Shown here piece after piece: positions 1-8,375 of a stretch of DNA of 64,000 nucleotides (its first letter is position 1; each line of letters opens with the position of its first letter). A model generated the notes under the pieces. That model made no database searches and had not been told where the DNA came from. It saw nothing but the letters and a program-made list of their open reading frames with translations. This stretch comes from an uncultured Draconibacterium sp. (GTDB lineage Bacteria; Bacteroidota; Bacteroidia; Bacteroidales; Prolixibacteraceae): assembly GCF_963674925.1 (NCBI RefSeq), contig NZ_OY771649.1:1-64000 (forward strand), written 5' to 3'. The translations under genes and the position numbers were made by a program.

Positions 1-462
1 GATATCAAAGGACTCACCGGAGAGATATTGGGCATCGATCAAAAAATACTGGAAAGCCTGGAAAAGGTTTCCCTGCTGATCAAAGATTATAAACGTATAA
101 AGGAAACCAAAGACATCCTGCAGCAGATCATCGCAGTCTATATCGAAAAGGTACCGCTCTTAGTTCAGGACGGCAATTTTACCACCCAGCAGGCTGCTGC
201 TATTGTGCAAAGTTTTGACCTGATTCTGGATGATAGTAAGGCATTGGTTACGTCCATTCTGAATATCATCGTTAAAGACAACCTGTTTATGATGGATGAT
301 AAACAGCGTTACGATGCCATCAACGGAATCTACCTGAGTGTGAAACAGCATTACGGAACAATCTGCTACCTGCACAATAAGCTGCTGTATGCTTCCTATT
401 TGAAAAGCCACGATAGAGGCGATTTGGAAGGTTTTGCCATGTATTACAGTCTGTATCACTAA
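1..462 (+). CDS. traI: TraI-like conjugative transfer protein (DUF4141), 3' part only
   Basis: The reading frame is open to the left edge, so only the C-terminal ~153 residues are here; a TTG at 28 is in frame but is not a credible start. The pattern of a helical segment, a DxNFT motif (DGNFT), a central TM/SMxD-like stretch (MMDDKQRYDAI) and a final YASYL-like segment matches the C-terminal half of Bacteroidetes conjugative transposon TraI as I remember it. TraI is a periplasmic or secreted component of the mating apparatus, of unknown biochemical role. It heads the tra cluster that continues with traJ-traN on the same strand, 14 bp before the next gene. Family assignment is by resemblance only; an unrelated helical tra protein is possible. 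Confidence 0.6.
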   Translation, partial: DIKGLTGEILGIDQKILESLEKVSLLIKDYKRIKETKDILQQIIAVYIEKVPLLVQDGNFTTQQAAAIVQSFDLILDDSKALVTSILNIIVKDNLFMMDDKQRYDAINGIYLSVKQHYGTICYLHNKLLYASYLKSHDRGDLEGFAMYYSLYH

Positions 463-476
463 TTCAACTCAGAACA

Positions 477-941
477 ATGAAACGAATAACAATACTGCTT
501 ATGATGGTAATGCTGATTCTCACGCTAACAAAAGAATCAAAAGCACAAATCATTGAAATCAAACCCTGGCACGGTTACTATCCCGAGATGGAAGGAACCT
601 ATCCGCTGACTTTTATTGCCTTTACCGGCTGGCTGATTCCCATTCCTCACGTTTTTGTGCGCACCTGGCCCACCCATTATTATGTGGAAGTGGGAGCTCT
701 GCCTGTTACCGATGCAGGTGAAATTACCGGAGAGCTAAAAACCGGACTTTTACGCCTTGTCGCCAAAGCTATCGAACGCAGCCAGATGAAAGGCAGACAG
801 GAGGAAACAGAAGGAATAAAAGTCAATACAGACTTTACCCATCAGATAAGTGATAAATTATTTGATGCCCGCTCGGATGAGTTGAGCGATATCTACCAGC
901 TGGCAGCACAGTTTATTAAAACTCTATCAAAAAGTGAATAA
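477..941 (+). CDS. small exported protein of the tra cluster
   Basis: This 154-aa protein has a clear signal peptide (MKRITILLMMVMLILT, cleavage near KAQ at about residue 24). The mature part carries a Pro/Trp/His-rich stretch (IKPWHGYYPEM, PIPHVFVRTWPTHYY) and then a charged helical tail. I do not recognise the family. Its place between traI and traJ suggests an envelope-associated accessory of the mating-pair apparatus. It ends at TAA 939-941, and coding-like sequence continues in another frame to 1189 (see next entry), so the natural protein might be longer if a frameshift is real. Confidence 0.6.
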   Translation: MKRITILLMMVMLILTLTKESKAQIIEIKPWHGYYPEMEGTYPLTFIAFTGWLIPIPHVFVRTWPTHYYVEVGALPVTDAGEITGELKTGLLRLVAKAIERSQMKGRQEETEGIKVNTDFTHQISDKLFDARSDELSDIYQLAAQFIKTLSKSE

Positions 942-1009
942 GCCTGGGCACTCTTAACAACTCAGCCAAAATCCATCCGATCTATGAGAAGGAAGCCGAT
1001 CAGCTATTA

Positions 1010-1189
1010 ATGCAGTTTTTGATGGTGAACCTGTTTCAGACTGATCATGGAAGTAAGCTGGATGCATTTACCAGAATCAGTAAGGAGCTGTGGAACCTGC
1101 TGGGAGAGCTGGATTATACGCACGGTAAACTGCTCTTTTTTAACAGCTACAACAGCCAGCCGCTGAGCTATTCATTTTTAAGCAAATAA
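1010..1189 (+). CDS. small ORF or frame-displaced tail between traI and traJ
   Basis: Too short for most ORF callers. From ATG 1010 to TAA 1189 it encodes 59 residues beginning MQFLMVNLFQTDHG and ending QPLSYSFLSK. The frame stays open upstream to TGA 935-937, adding about 24 coding-looking residues (NNSAKIHPIYEKEAD). Two explanations fit: a small separate gene, or the displaced C-terminus of the 477-941 protein after a frameshift near its stop codon. Its ending (hydrophobic, YSFL) resembles the tail shape of TraI-like proteins. No ribosome binding site is obvious before 1010. Confidence 0.4.
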   Translation: MQFLMVNLFQTDHGSKLDAFTRISKELWNLLGELDYTHGKLLFFNSYNSQPLSYSFLSK

Positions 1190-1215
1190 GCATTTAACTG
1201 CAAAACAAATCAGTT

Positions 1216-2168
1216 ATGATATTACAAGTAATTACAACTAATGATTTTTACGCCTTTACTGATACGCTGGTGGACTCCGGTGTTAATCATGCCCGAATTC
1301 TTGTGGATATGGCAAGAGCCATTGGTGGTATCGCTGCCTTTTTCTATATCTCCAAGCGGATATATGAGCAATTGATCGCAGATAACCCGGTGTCCATTCT
1401 GCCATTACTACGGCCTTTTGCGCTGGTATTGGTGATCACCTTCTGGGGACCTTTTGTAAATCTGTTGCTGGCACCCACAAAAGGATTGACCCATTTATCG
1501 GAAGCCGTGTATGCCGATAAAAAGCACATCGTAAAAGAGCGGCTGGAGGACAAACAACAAGCCATTCTCTCCACGGATTTGCCCTTGTTTTATGAAAACG
1601 AAGAAAAGGAAGCCGATCTCTGGGACAAAGGGGTAAACCTGATCCTGACCACTTACAATATTTTTAGCGGAAGGGCCATTCAAAACCAGATCAACTTTTA
1701 TATCATGGATGCCACCCGGCAACTGCTGGAATCCTTTTTTGAGGTGCTGGTCTACCTGATTGCTTTTCTGCGTACTGTGTGTTTTGTGTGTTACTGGTAA
1801 TCTTTGGTCCGCTGGTCTTTGCCCTGTCCATTTTTGATGGTTTTCAAGACAACTACCTGCAATGGATCGCCAGGTTTATTAATGTCAACCTGTATCTGCC
1901 CATTGCTTTGCTGATCCTTTCCATCGTGCAGGAGATACTGATCTTTGTACTGGAAATGGAAATTGCCCAGATCAATGCCATGCTGATCTATGAGCCCAAA
2001 CTGTTTTTTGTTTCCAACCTGATTGTGCCGGTATGCGGGATATTCGGGATGGCAATGGTCCCTAAAATTTCATCATGGATCATCCATGCCTCGGGAACAA
2101 ATTCCGGAGGAGGAAGACTCGTGCGTACTGCGGCAGTGATGGCAATCACTAAAGGGGCAATGAAGTAG
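1216..2168 (+). pseudogene. traJ: traJ, TrbL-like inner-membrane protein, frameshifted
   Basis: Two overlapping frames (1216-1800 and 1779-2168) together give one TraJ/TrbL-like polytopic membrane protein of about 316 aa. The first frame holds the N-terminal transmembrane part and ends LRTVCFVCYW-stop. The second resumes with LLVIFGPLVFALSIFDGFQ, which matches the conserved GPxAFAxSxxDGFQ region of TraJ. The break lies in a run of GT dinucleotides at about 1776-1782: removing one TG restores LRTVFCVLLVIFGP in a single frame. It could be a true mutation, reversible slippage in a dinucleotide run, or a sequencing error. TraJ is an essential part of the mating channel in related elements, so a real frameshift would cripple transfer. 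Confidence 0.8.
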
Positions 2169-2254
2169 CAGGCAACTGCCTTCTAAGTAGTCGGTCAACA
2201 ACCTTGAAAAGATAATCAATAAAGAGTACTTAAAATCTCAATACTGAAAAAGAA

Positions 2255-2881
2255 ATGCATAAACAATTTGATATACAACGTAAGTTCCGCTTTATCGTTT
2301 ATGTGCTGGTACTGATCAGCCTTTCGCTGATGGGGGTGAGCAGTTACATCTACTATGAGTCGGTGCAGCTGGTAGAAATTTCCAAAGAGAAAATCTATGT
2401 GCTTGATAACGGTAAATCTCTGCTGGTCGCTCTTCGTGAAGATATCAGTGAAAACAGGGATGCTGAAGCCAGAGATCATGTAAAACGATTTCATGAGCTG
2501 TTTTTTACCCTGGAGCCGGATAAAACCTACATCGAAAACAATGTCAGGGAAGCCTTGTATCTGGCAGACCGGAGTGCCATGGAGCAGTATCAGGCTTTTA
2601 AGGAGAATAACCTGTATAACCAGGTGATCGCTTCTGATATCAGCATGACCCTGCAGACGGATTCCATAAAGCTGGATTTCTCGGGTTATCCCTATCGTTT
2701 CACATTTATCGGCAAGCAGAAAATCGTTCGTAAATCGAACATCACTATTCGCAGTTTAAAGACCTCCGGTTACCTGAGAAACATCTCCCGTACGGACAAT
2801 AACCCCCATGGTTTTCTGATGGAAAACTGGCGGATTGATGAGAACAAAGACCTGGAAAGCATACGCAGAAAATCTTTCTAA
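2255..2881 (+). CDS. traK: conjugative transposon protein TraK (VirB8-like)
   Basis: 208 aa with a single N-terminal transmembrane helix (residues about 12-33, FIVYVLVLISLSLMGVSSYIY) and a periplasmic domain. Length, the RKFR start and the position after traJ fit TraK of Bacteroidetes conjugative transposons, a VirB8-type bitopic scaffold of the type IV secretion channel. The gene follows traJ by 86 bp, and a 12-bp gap leads to the next gene, consistent with one tra operon. Assignment rests on synteny and topology. Confidence 0.8.
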   Translation: MHKQFDIQRKFRFIVYVLVLISLSLMGVSSYIYYESVQLVEISKEKIYVLDNGKSLLVALREDISENRDAEARDHVKRFHELFFTLEPDKTYIENNVREALYLADRSAMEQYQAFKENNLYNQVIASDISMTLQTDSIKLDFSGYPYRFTFIGKQKIVRKSNITIRSLKTSGYLRNISRTDNNPHGFLMENWRIDENKDLESIRRKSF

Positions 2882-2893
2882 AAAACTTCAACA

Positions 2894-3226
2894 ATGAATA
2901 ATCAAAACAACATTTCAAATCCGAAAGATCACAGCCGTTTTACCCGCTGGGTAAACGATCTGGACGATAAAGACAAAAACCTTGATCCTTTGAAACGAAA
3001 AAGCAAATGGATATTGATAACAGCTTTTCTGTTTGCCCTGTTTGCGATCTCGTTTATCTGGTTCCCGACCGGAAAGGTAAAACCACATCAGGTGGAAGCA
3101 CCATTGGCCGGACCAATAATCAATGCGCCAACAAACAGTGGTAGCTCCGCTTTTGAGTTACCCGTGGATTCATTTGAAAACCAATTAAAATCGTACATCA
3201 ATGAAGAAAATTTTGATAAAGAATAA
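2894..3226 (+). CDS. TraL-like small single-span membrane protein
   Basis: 110 aa. A charged cytoplasmic N-terminus (about 1-40) is followed by one membrane span (about 42-57, WILITAFLFALFAISFIW) and a Pro/Ser-rich periplasmic tail. Its place between traK and traM is where Bacteroidetes elements encode TraL (DUF3989), and the topology fits, but no residue motif proves it. Its 3' end overlaps the start of traM by 26 bp, indicating translational coupling. Confidence 0.5.
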   Translation: MNNQNNISNPKDHSRFTRWVNDLDDKDKNLDPLKRKSKWILITAFLFALFAISFIWFPTGKVKPHQVEAPLAGPIINAPTNSGSSAFELPVDSFENQLKSYINEENFDKE

Positions 3227-4346
3227 AGCGCTGTTTATCCTTCCACTGGCATTATTACCCTTTGTGATTTTGATCTTCTGGGTATTGGGTGGAGGAGGAG
3301 TTCAAGAGGAAAAAGAGAAGCTTGCTCAGTCACCGAATAAAGGAATAAACTATGACCTGCCGGATGCCGATAATTCCATTGAAATCTACGATAAAATGGA
3401 AGCTTATCAGAAGGATGAATCACAAGTGGCACAGGTGCCTGAGGTTGATGTAAATGATACAACGAAGCAGGAAGCAGTCAGTATTCAGGATACAATGGAG
3501 CAGGACAACACCATGTTGGATGAAAATGCCGATCAAGGACAAATTCTTGCTCATATCCGAAATAAAGAAAAGCTGGTACAACAGGAACTACAAGGAAAAC
3601 CGGAAGTTCGAAAGAGTGGGAAAAAACCATCTCCCCAATACCAGAGCAAACCAATGGAATCGGTAGTGAAAAAACACAGGGAAACAACAAAATCAGTAAC
3701 GCCGATAACCGGTATTGAAGAAATGGATAAGATCATCGATGAAAACATCGTGCTTAACCGAAGAAATGATTCACTGAAATATACGCTTCAACAAGCTCAG
3801 GGACGCTTGCAACAGATCGAAGCCATACAAAACCGGTCCTTTACCCTGGAGAAAAAACTGTCATCCGGATTTAATCCAAAGGAGACACCGGAGCAAGCGC
3901 TGATCAAAGCAGAGATTTATGAAACCGCAACTGTTCTGAATGGCAACCGGGTAAAACTTCGCCTGCTTGAAGACACCCGGATCAATGCTAAGAAAATACC
4001 TCGTAACACATTTATCTACGGGATCTGCAAGATCAAAAATGAACGGCTTCTGATCGAAATCACCCAAATGCCTGTTCAGGAAAACTTTGTCCCGGTAAAA
4101 CTTACGATCTGTGATCTGGATGGACTGGAAGGGTTGTATGTGCCGGATAATGCTGCCCGAAAAGTTTATCAGGAAGTTGGTGCTTCTACCAATACCTCTT
4201 CGCTGATGGGCATTACGAATAATCCGCTGACTTATACCGGTATCCGTGCAGCCGACCGGGCTGCCCAAACCATGCTCAAAAGGGTACGCCTGAAAAAAGT
4301 AACCGTCAAGAAAAACACAATGGTTTATATCATCAATCAAAAATAA
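3201..4346 (+). CDS. traM: conjugative transposon protein TraM (VirB10-like)
   Basis: 381 aa. There is one N-terminal membrane span (about 11-30, ALFILPLALLPFVILIFWVL), then a long Gln/Lys/Glu-rich linker with coiled-coil character (about 35-225). The conserved C-terminal beta domain includes TATVLNGNRVKLRLLEDTRI and FVPVKLTICDLDGLEGLYVP, typical of the TraM family. TraM is the VirB10-type protein that spans the periplasm and connects inner- and outer-membrane parts of the mating channel. It overlaps the preceding gene and is 5 bp from traN. Confidence 0.88.
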   Translation: MKKILIKNKALFILPLALLPFVILIFWVLGGGGVQEEKEKLAQSPNKGINYDLPDADNSIEIYDKMEAYQKDESQVAQVPEVDVNDTTKQEAVSIQDTMEQDNTMLDENADQGQILAHIRNKEKLVQQELQGKPEVRKSGKKPSPQYQSKPMESVVKKHRETTKSVTPITGIEEMDKIIDENIVLNRRNDSLKYTLQQAQGRLQQIEAIQNRSFTLEKKLSSGFNPKETPEQALIKAEIYETATVLNGNRVKLRLLEDTRINAKKIPRNTFIYGICKIKNERLLIEITQMPVQENFVPVKLTICDLDGLEGLYVPDNAARKVYQEVGASTNTSSLMGITNNPLTYTGIRAADRAAQTMLKRVRLKKVTVKKNTMVYIINQK

Positions 4347-4351
4347 TCGTC

Positions 4352-5152
4352 ATGAAACAAACAATATTTATCATCGCATTCTTTCTTTTTTCACTGGCAG
4401 TAAATGCCCAAAACCAAATAGAAATCTGTCAAAACAAAACCACACACCTGATCGCCGAAGAAAAAATTACTTATCTGCAGGTTGGTGATCCTGATAAACT
4501 GATTGCGGAAGTAGTCCCTGAACAACCCAATATGGTCCGGGTAAAAGCTGTGGATGATTTTGAAGGCGAATCTTCACTGACAGTGGTCAGTGCCAATCGT
4601 TCGTATTCCTTGTTTGTAAAATATTCTGATGCGAATAAGATCTCCTATAAGCTGGAAGATTTTCATGGGGAGAAAGCCGGAGATCTTAATATCGGGCCTG
4701 TACCGGAATACCTGCTAAAAGAACTTTGTAGCCAGATCCTTCGGGATTGCACGCAAAAAACGATTCAAACAAAAAGCAAAAAAGACGGTATTATTTTTCG
4801 TTTGAGAAATCTTTATCTAAAAGAAGACCTCCTTTTCTTTGAGCTGGAGATCACCAACACCACTAATATCGTTCTGGATATGGAAGCCATTCACTGGTGG
4901 ATCGATGACAGGAAGCAGGTAAAAGCCACTAATGCGCAGGAATACCAGGTGAAAGAATTGTACCGACATTATAAATGGGAGCGCATACCTGCAAAAACCA
5001 CACTACGGGAGGTGGTTGTAATGCCCAAGTTTATTGTTCCCGATAAACGCATCCTGAAAATAGAACTGTCGGAAAAAGCTCTGGGAAATACCGGTAGAAA
5101 ACTAACGCTGGAAGTGAAAAACAAAACCATCCTGAAAGCTAACTCATTCTAG
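4352..5152 (+). CDS. traN: conjugative transposon protein TraN (VirB9-like)
   Basis: 266 aa with a signal peptide (residues 1-19, ending VNAQ). The N-terminal beta-rich part (KTTHLIAEEKITYLQVGD) and the C-terminal VVVMPKFIVPDKRILKIEL segment are typical of the Bacteroidetes TraN/DUF4138 family. TraN is the VirB9-like component partnering with TraM in the outer-membrane core of the conjugation channel. Five bp separate it from traM; the 36-bp AT-rich gap to the coupling protein gene contains no clear signal. Confidence 0.87.
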   Translation: MKQTIFIIAFFLFSLAVNAQNQIEICQNKTTHLIAEEKITYLQVGDPDKLIAEVVPEQPNMVRVKAVDDFEGESSLTVVSANRSYSLFVKYSDANKISYKLEDFHGEKAGDLNIGPVPEYLLKELCSQILRDCTQKTIQTKSKKDGIIFRLRNLYLKEDLLFFELEITNTTNIVLDMEAIHWWIDDRKQVKATNAQEYQVKELYRHYKWERIPAKTTLREVVVMPKFIVPDKRILKIELSEKALGNTGRKLTLEVKNKTILKANSF

Positions 5153-5187
5153 TATTCTGATCTTCTAATATTCTAAATCTTCTAAAA

Positions 5188-7119
5188 ATGCTTAACGAAT
5201 CCAGGGAATTACAACGCCTGCACGAGGGCTTCAGGTTCTTTTCTTACCTGCTGCTGTTTCTGACCTTATACATCGATCAGTTGGTTTGGTTCATAGAGCA
5301 CGGACTTTATATCCCTGAATTTACCATGGTATTGGAAAAGATTCTGAGGATAGAATTTCTTTCCAATACACTTATGGCAAAAACAGTCTGTGTTGCTTTT
5401 CTGGCTATTACTTGTATTGGTACTAAAGCAAAAAAAGACAGGGATCTGAAAGTCTCCGCCATTGTGTTGCAGGTCATCACCGGCCTGCTGATGTTCTGGG
5501 GAAGTCTGTTGATTATCTATACCGTGCCTTTAGCCTATTTACTATTGTCATTTTTTGGTTTTGTGATCTTGAATATTGGTTTTGATAACATCTCCAAGCT
5601 GATCAATGTAAACCTGATGAAAGACCGCTTTAACGAGGAAAATGAAAGCTTTCCACAAGAATGTGCCTATGAAGAAAATGAGTATTCCATAAACCTTGAA
5701 ACCGTTTACCAGTACCGGAATAAACAACACGAAGGATGGATTAATGTGATCAATCCTTTTCGAGGAACTATTGTGATCGGTACTCCCGGATCTGGTAAAT
5801 CTTATTCCGTAGTTCTCCCTTTTATCAAACAACACCTGGATAAGGGATTCTGTATGTGTGTTTATGATTTTAAGTTTTCGGACCTATCAGGGGTGGCTTA
5901 TAATCATTTTCTTAAAGCACGGAAGAATAAGAACCTGCCCGAGCAAACCTGCTTTTATGTCATCAATTTTGATGATATCCGAAAATCGTACCGTTGTAAT
6001 CCTCTTGCACCTGAACTGATGGAAAGCCCCATCGATGCTTTTGAATCTTCCCGGACAGTACTCTATAACCTGAATCGGGAATGGATACGTAAACAGGGAG
6101 AATTCTTTTCGGAATCAGCGGTAACCTTCTTTGCTGCAGTGATCTGGTTTCTGAAGAAGTACAAGAACGGGGAATATTGCACCCTGCCACATGCCATTGA
6201 ATTGCTGCAACTGGAATACGATGATCTGTTCGAAGTGCTGTCACAGGAAAAGGATGTGGTGAATATCATTAATCCTTTTATTAACGCACACAAGCGGGGA
6301 GCGAATGAACAACTGGAAGGACAGCTGGGAAGTTTAAAGATCGCTATTTCAAAGATCATCAGTAAGGAAATTTACTGGATCTGTTCGGGTAATGATTTTT
6401 CGCTGGATCTTAATAATCCTGAGCGACCAAAGGTAGTTTGCCTGGCCAACAATCCTCTTCGCATTGAAATGTATGGTGCGGTGCTTTCACTTTTTATCAC
6501 CCGAATGTTGAAAGTAATCAACCGCAAAGACCAGCTGAAAACCTCATTGATTTTTGATGAACTCCCAACCATATATTTCCGGGGACTGGACACACTGATT
6601 GCAACAGCCCGGAGCAATAAAATTTCAACGCTGCTGGGCATACAAACTATCGATCAGCTGATTCGGGATTACGGAAAAGAGCAGGCAAATGCAATATTGA
6701 CCAACATCGGAAATGCTTTTGCAGGACAGTCAGTGGGAGAAACAGCGCGTTTCATTCAGAGCCGTATGGGAAAAATATTGCAGGAACGCCAGTCCATAAA
6801 TATCAACCGGAATACCCAGTCATCAACTTTCTCAACTCAAATGGATTTTTTGGTGCCGGAAGGAAAAATTGCAACTCTACCACAGGGATATATGGTGGGG
6901 CAGGTGGCCGATAATTTTGGTCAGCAGGTTGGTCAGCGCAATTTTAACTGCCTGATTGATGTGGATACCGACCAAATTGAAAAGGAAGAACGGAATTATA
7001 AGGAGATCCCCGAAGTATATAAAATCGACGATCTGCAGGCACTCTTAGAAAATAACCGCACTCGGATCTGTAATGATATTAAGAAAATCCTTTTGGAAAT
7101 CAACAAAGACTCAAAATAG
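5188..7119 (+). CDS. mobC: type IV secretion coupling protein (VirD4/TraG family, MobC of conjugative transposons)
   Basis: 643 aa. The N-terminal ~140 residues contain about four membrane spans, followed by a P-loop ATPase domain. Walker A is IGTPGSGKSYSVV at about residues 196-206 and Walker B is TSLIFDELPTIYF at about 450-460. A conserved ATARSNKISTLLGIQ segment and a late GNAFAGQSVGETAR region are typical of VirD4-type coupling proteins. It would dock the relaxase-DNA complex at the mating channel. In Bacteroides elements this gene is often called mobC and lies with mobA/mobB, as here. Full length; intact. Confidence 0.9.
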   Translation: MLNESRELQRLHEGFRFFSYLLLFLTLYIDQLVWFIEHGLYIPEFTMVLEKILRIEFLSNTLMAKTVCVAFLAITCIGTKAKKDRDLKVSAIVLQVITGLLMFWGSLLIIYTVPLAYLLLSFFGFVILNIGFDNISKLINVNLMKDRFNEENESFPQECAYEENEYSINLETVYQYRNKQHEGWINVINPFRGTIVIGTPGSGKSYSVVLPFIKQHLDKGFCMCVYDFKFSDLSGVAYNHFLKARKNKNLPEQTCFYVINFDDIRKSYRCNPLAPELMESPIDAFESSRTVLYNLNREWIRKQGEFFSESAVTFFAAVIWFLKKYKNGEYCTLPHAIELLQLEYDDLFEVLSQEKDVVNIINPFINAHKRGANEQLEGQLGSLKIAISKIISKEIYWICSGNDFSLDLNNPERPKVVCLANNPLRIEMYGAVLSLFITRMLKVINRKDQLKTSLIFDELPTIYFRGLDTLIATARSNKISTLLGIQTIDQLIRDYGKEQANAILTNIGNAFAGQSVGETARFIQSRMGKILQERQSININRNTQSSTFSTQMDFLVPEGKIATLPQGYMVGQVADNFGQQVGQRNFNCLIDVDTDQIEKEERNYKEIPEVYKIDDLQALLENNRTRICNDIKKILLEINKDSK

Positions 7120-7155
7120 TCAATTGCAATTATTCATCTATTAAAATTAATAAGT

Positions 7156-7824
7156 ATGGAACAAAGTACTAGAATCAAAAAAGAAGAAATCCCTTTTGAC
7201 AAACTGGAAAAGGTGGGTGTAGACAAAGAATTTGTAAGCCGTATGGAACCACAGGAACTGAATGCTTTTCTGAATGGCTACCGTTCAGATAAACTGTATA
7301 CGGTAAATGCTAAGATCAATGACCAGGAATTTCGGATTCCGGCTAAACTACGACTTCAGAAAGGGGAAGATGGTGCGGTTAATGTAAAGGTGCATCCCAT
7401 TCAGCGCCTGAATATCCCTGAAAAATTTATGGGACATAAGTTTACAGAGGAAGAACGAAATGCCTTGTTAAAGGATAAGAACCTGGGGAAAACCATTGAC
7501 TTAAAAGGAATTGATGGAAAAAAAGACAGTTATTACCTGGCCATCGATCCTAAAACCAATGAATTGATACCACTTCGTGCCAGTAACATTAAAGTTCCTG
7601 ACAAAATTAAGGGAGCCACTTTGTCCGAAGAGCAAAAGCAAAAACTGGCTGCCGGTAAAAAGGTATTTCTGGATAAAATGACCGGCAGAAACGGACAAAA
7701 ATTTGGCGCATCACTTCAGGTGGATGCAGCTAACCGAAGTATCAACTTTTCCGGGTTTAAGCAGGAGAAAGACCTGGATAAAAAGCAAGCCAAGAGTAAA
7801 GGAGCAAAACAGAAAGTTGGGTAA
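7156..7824 (+). CDS. DUF3945-type protein of conjugative elements
   Basis: 222 aa, soluble and highly charged. It contains two related halves with the motif 'F/L-x-EE-x-K/R-x-x-L-x-x-G/D-K-x-x' (FTEEERNALLKDKNLGKTIDL at about 96-115 and LSEEQKQKLAAGKKVFLDKM at about 156-175), characteristic of DUF3945/DUF4099 proteins common in Bacteroidetes mobile elements. The C-terminus is Lys-rich (DKKQAKSKGAKQKVG), suggesting nucleic acid contact. Function unknown. It sits just before the palindromic oriT candidate, so a role in DNA processing for transfer is plausible but inferred. Confidence 0.7.
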   Translation: MEQSTRIKKEEIPFDKLEKVGVDKEFVSRMEPQELNAFLNGYRSDKLYTVNAKINDQEFRIPAKLRLQKGEDGAVNVKVHPIQRLNIPEKFMGHKFTEEERNALLKDKNLGKTIDLKGIDGKKDSYYLAIDPKTNELIPLRASNIKVPDKIKGATLSEEQKQKLAAGKKVFLDKMTGRNGQKFGASLQVDAANRSINFSGFKQEKDLDKKQAKSKGAKQKVG

Positions 7825-7869
7825 TTCCACGACCTGAGAAGACCCGATAAATCACTAAGAAATAACTAC

Positions 7870-7975
7870 GGGGGAGGGGAATGCAAGATGTGCATTTGTA
7901 TATACAAATGCCTTGTCATCTTGCCCGGCAGGGGCCGGACGGTTTTTCCAAAACCGACAAGGATTCCCCTCCCCC
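7870..7975. other. candidate origin of transfer (oriT): nested palindromes
   Basis: A 106-bp non-coding stretch immediately upstream of mobA. Outer arms GGGGGAGGGGAAT (7870-7882) and ATTCCCCTCCCCC (7963-7975) are perfect inverse complements. Inside are GCAAGATG (7883-7890)/CATCTTGC (7917-7924) and, nested within those, the perfect 20-bp palindrome GCATTTGTATATACAAATGC (7892-7911). A further CGGTTTT/AAAACCG hairpin lies at about 7940-7956. Location directly before relaxosome genes and this density of hairpins fit an oriT. An attenuator of mob transcription is an alternative. Confidence 0.65.
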
Positions 7976-7998
7976 TAAAACGAAGATTATAGCTCAGA

Positions 7999-8367
7999 AT
8001 GCCAACAAAATCGGCTGAAAATAATAAACGGGACCAGATGCTGCTCGTAAGGGTAAGCAGGGATGAAAAGCTTCGGATAAAGTCCTTGACCCGATCCGAA
8101 GGTTATCCCTGTATGAGCGATTATGTACGATCCCGGATCTTCAGTCGATTGGATAAAAAGGCAATTTCTTTGGATGAAAATACCAGTCAGCAATTACGGG
8201 ATTTGGATTACGAACTCAATAAAATTGGAGTAAATCTCAACCAGCTATCCAAAAAAATGAATTCTTTTTCTGGCTATAATGTTGGCGATAATGACCGGCA
8301 CTTGTTAAAACAAGCCTTCAATATGATGATGCAATGCCTGGCATTTTTGCAGAAGCAACTCAACTAA
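7999..8367 (+). CDS. mobA: MobA-like relaxosome accessory protein
   Basis: 122 aa. The N-terminus (about 15-50, LLVRVSRDEKLRIKSLTRSEGYPCMSDYVRSRIF, quoted in parts: LLVRVSRDEKLRIKSL and MSDYVRSRIF) has the ribbon-helix-helix shape of relaxosome DNA-binding proteins. The second half matches 'LNKIGVNLNQLSKKMN', the hallmark of the plasmid MobC/MobA-like family. It likely binds oriT next to the nick site and recruits the relaxase encoded immediately downstream. The start at 7999 lies 24 bp after the palindrome. Confidence 0.85.
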   Translation: MPTKSAENNKRDQMLLVRVSRDEKLRIKSLTRSEGYPCMSDYVRSRIFSRLDKKAISLDENTSQQLRDLDYELNKIGVNLNQLSKKMNSFSGYNVGDNDRHLLKQAFNMMMQCLAFLQKQLN

Positions 8368-8375
8368 TTCTTGCC

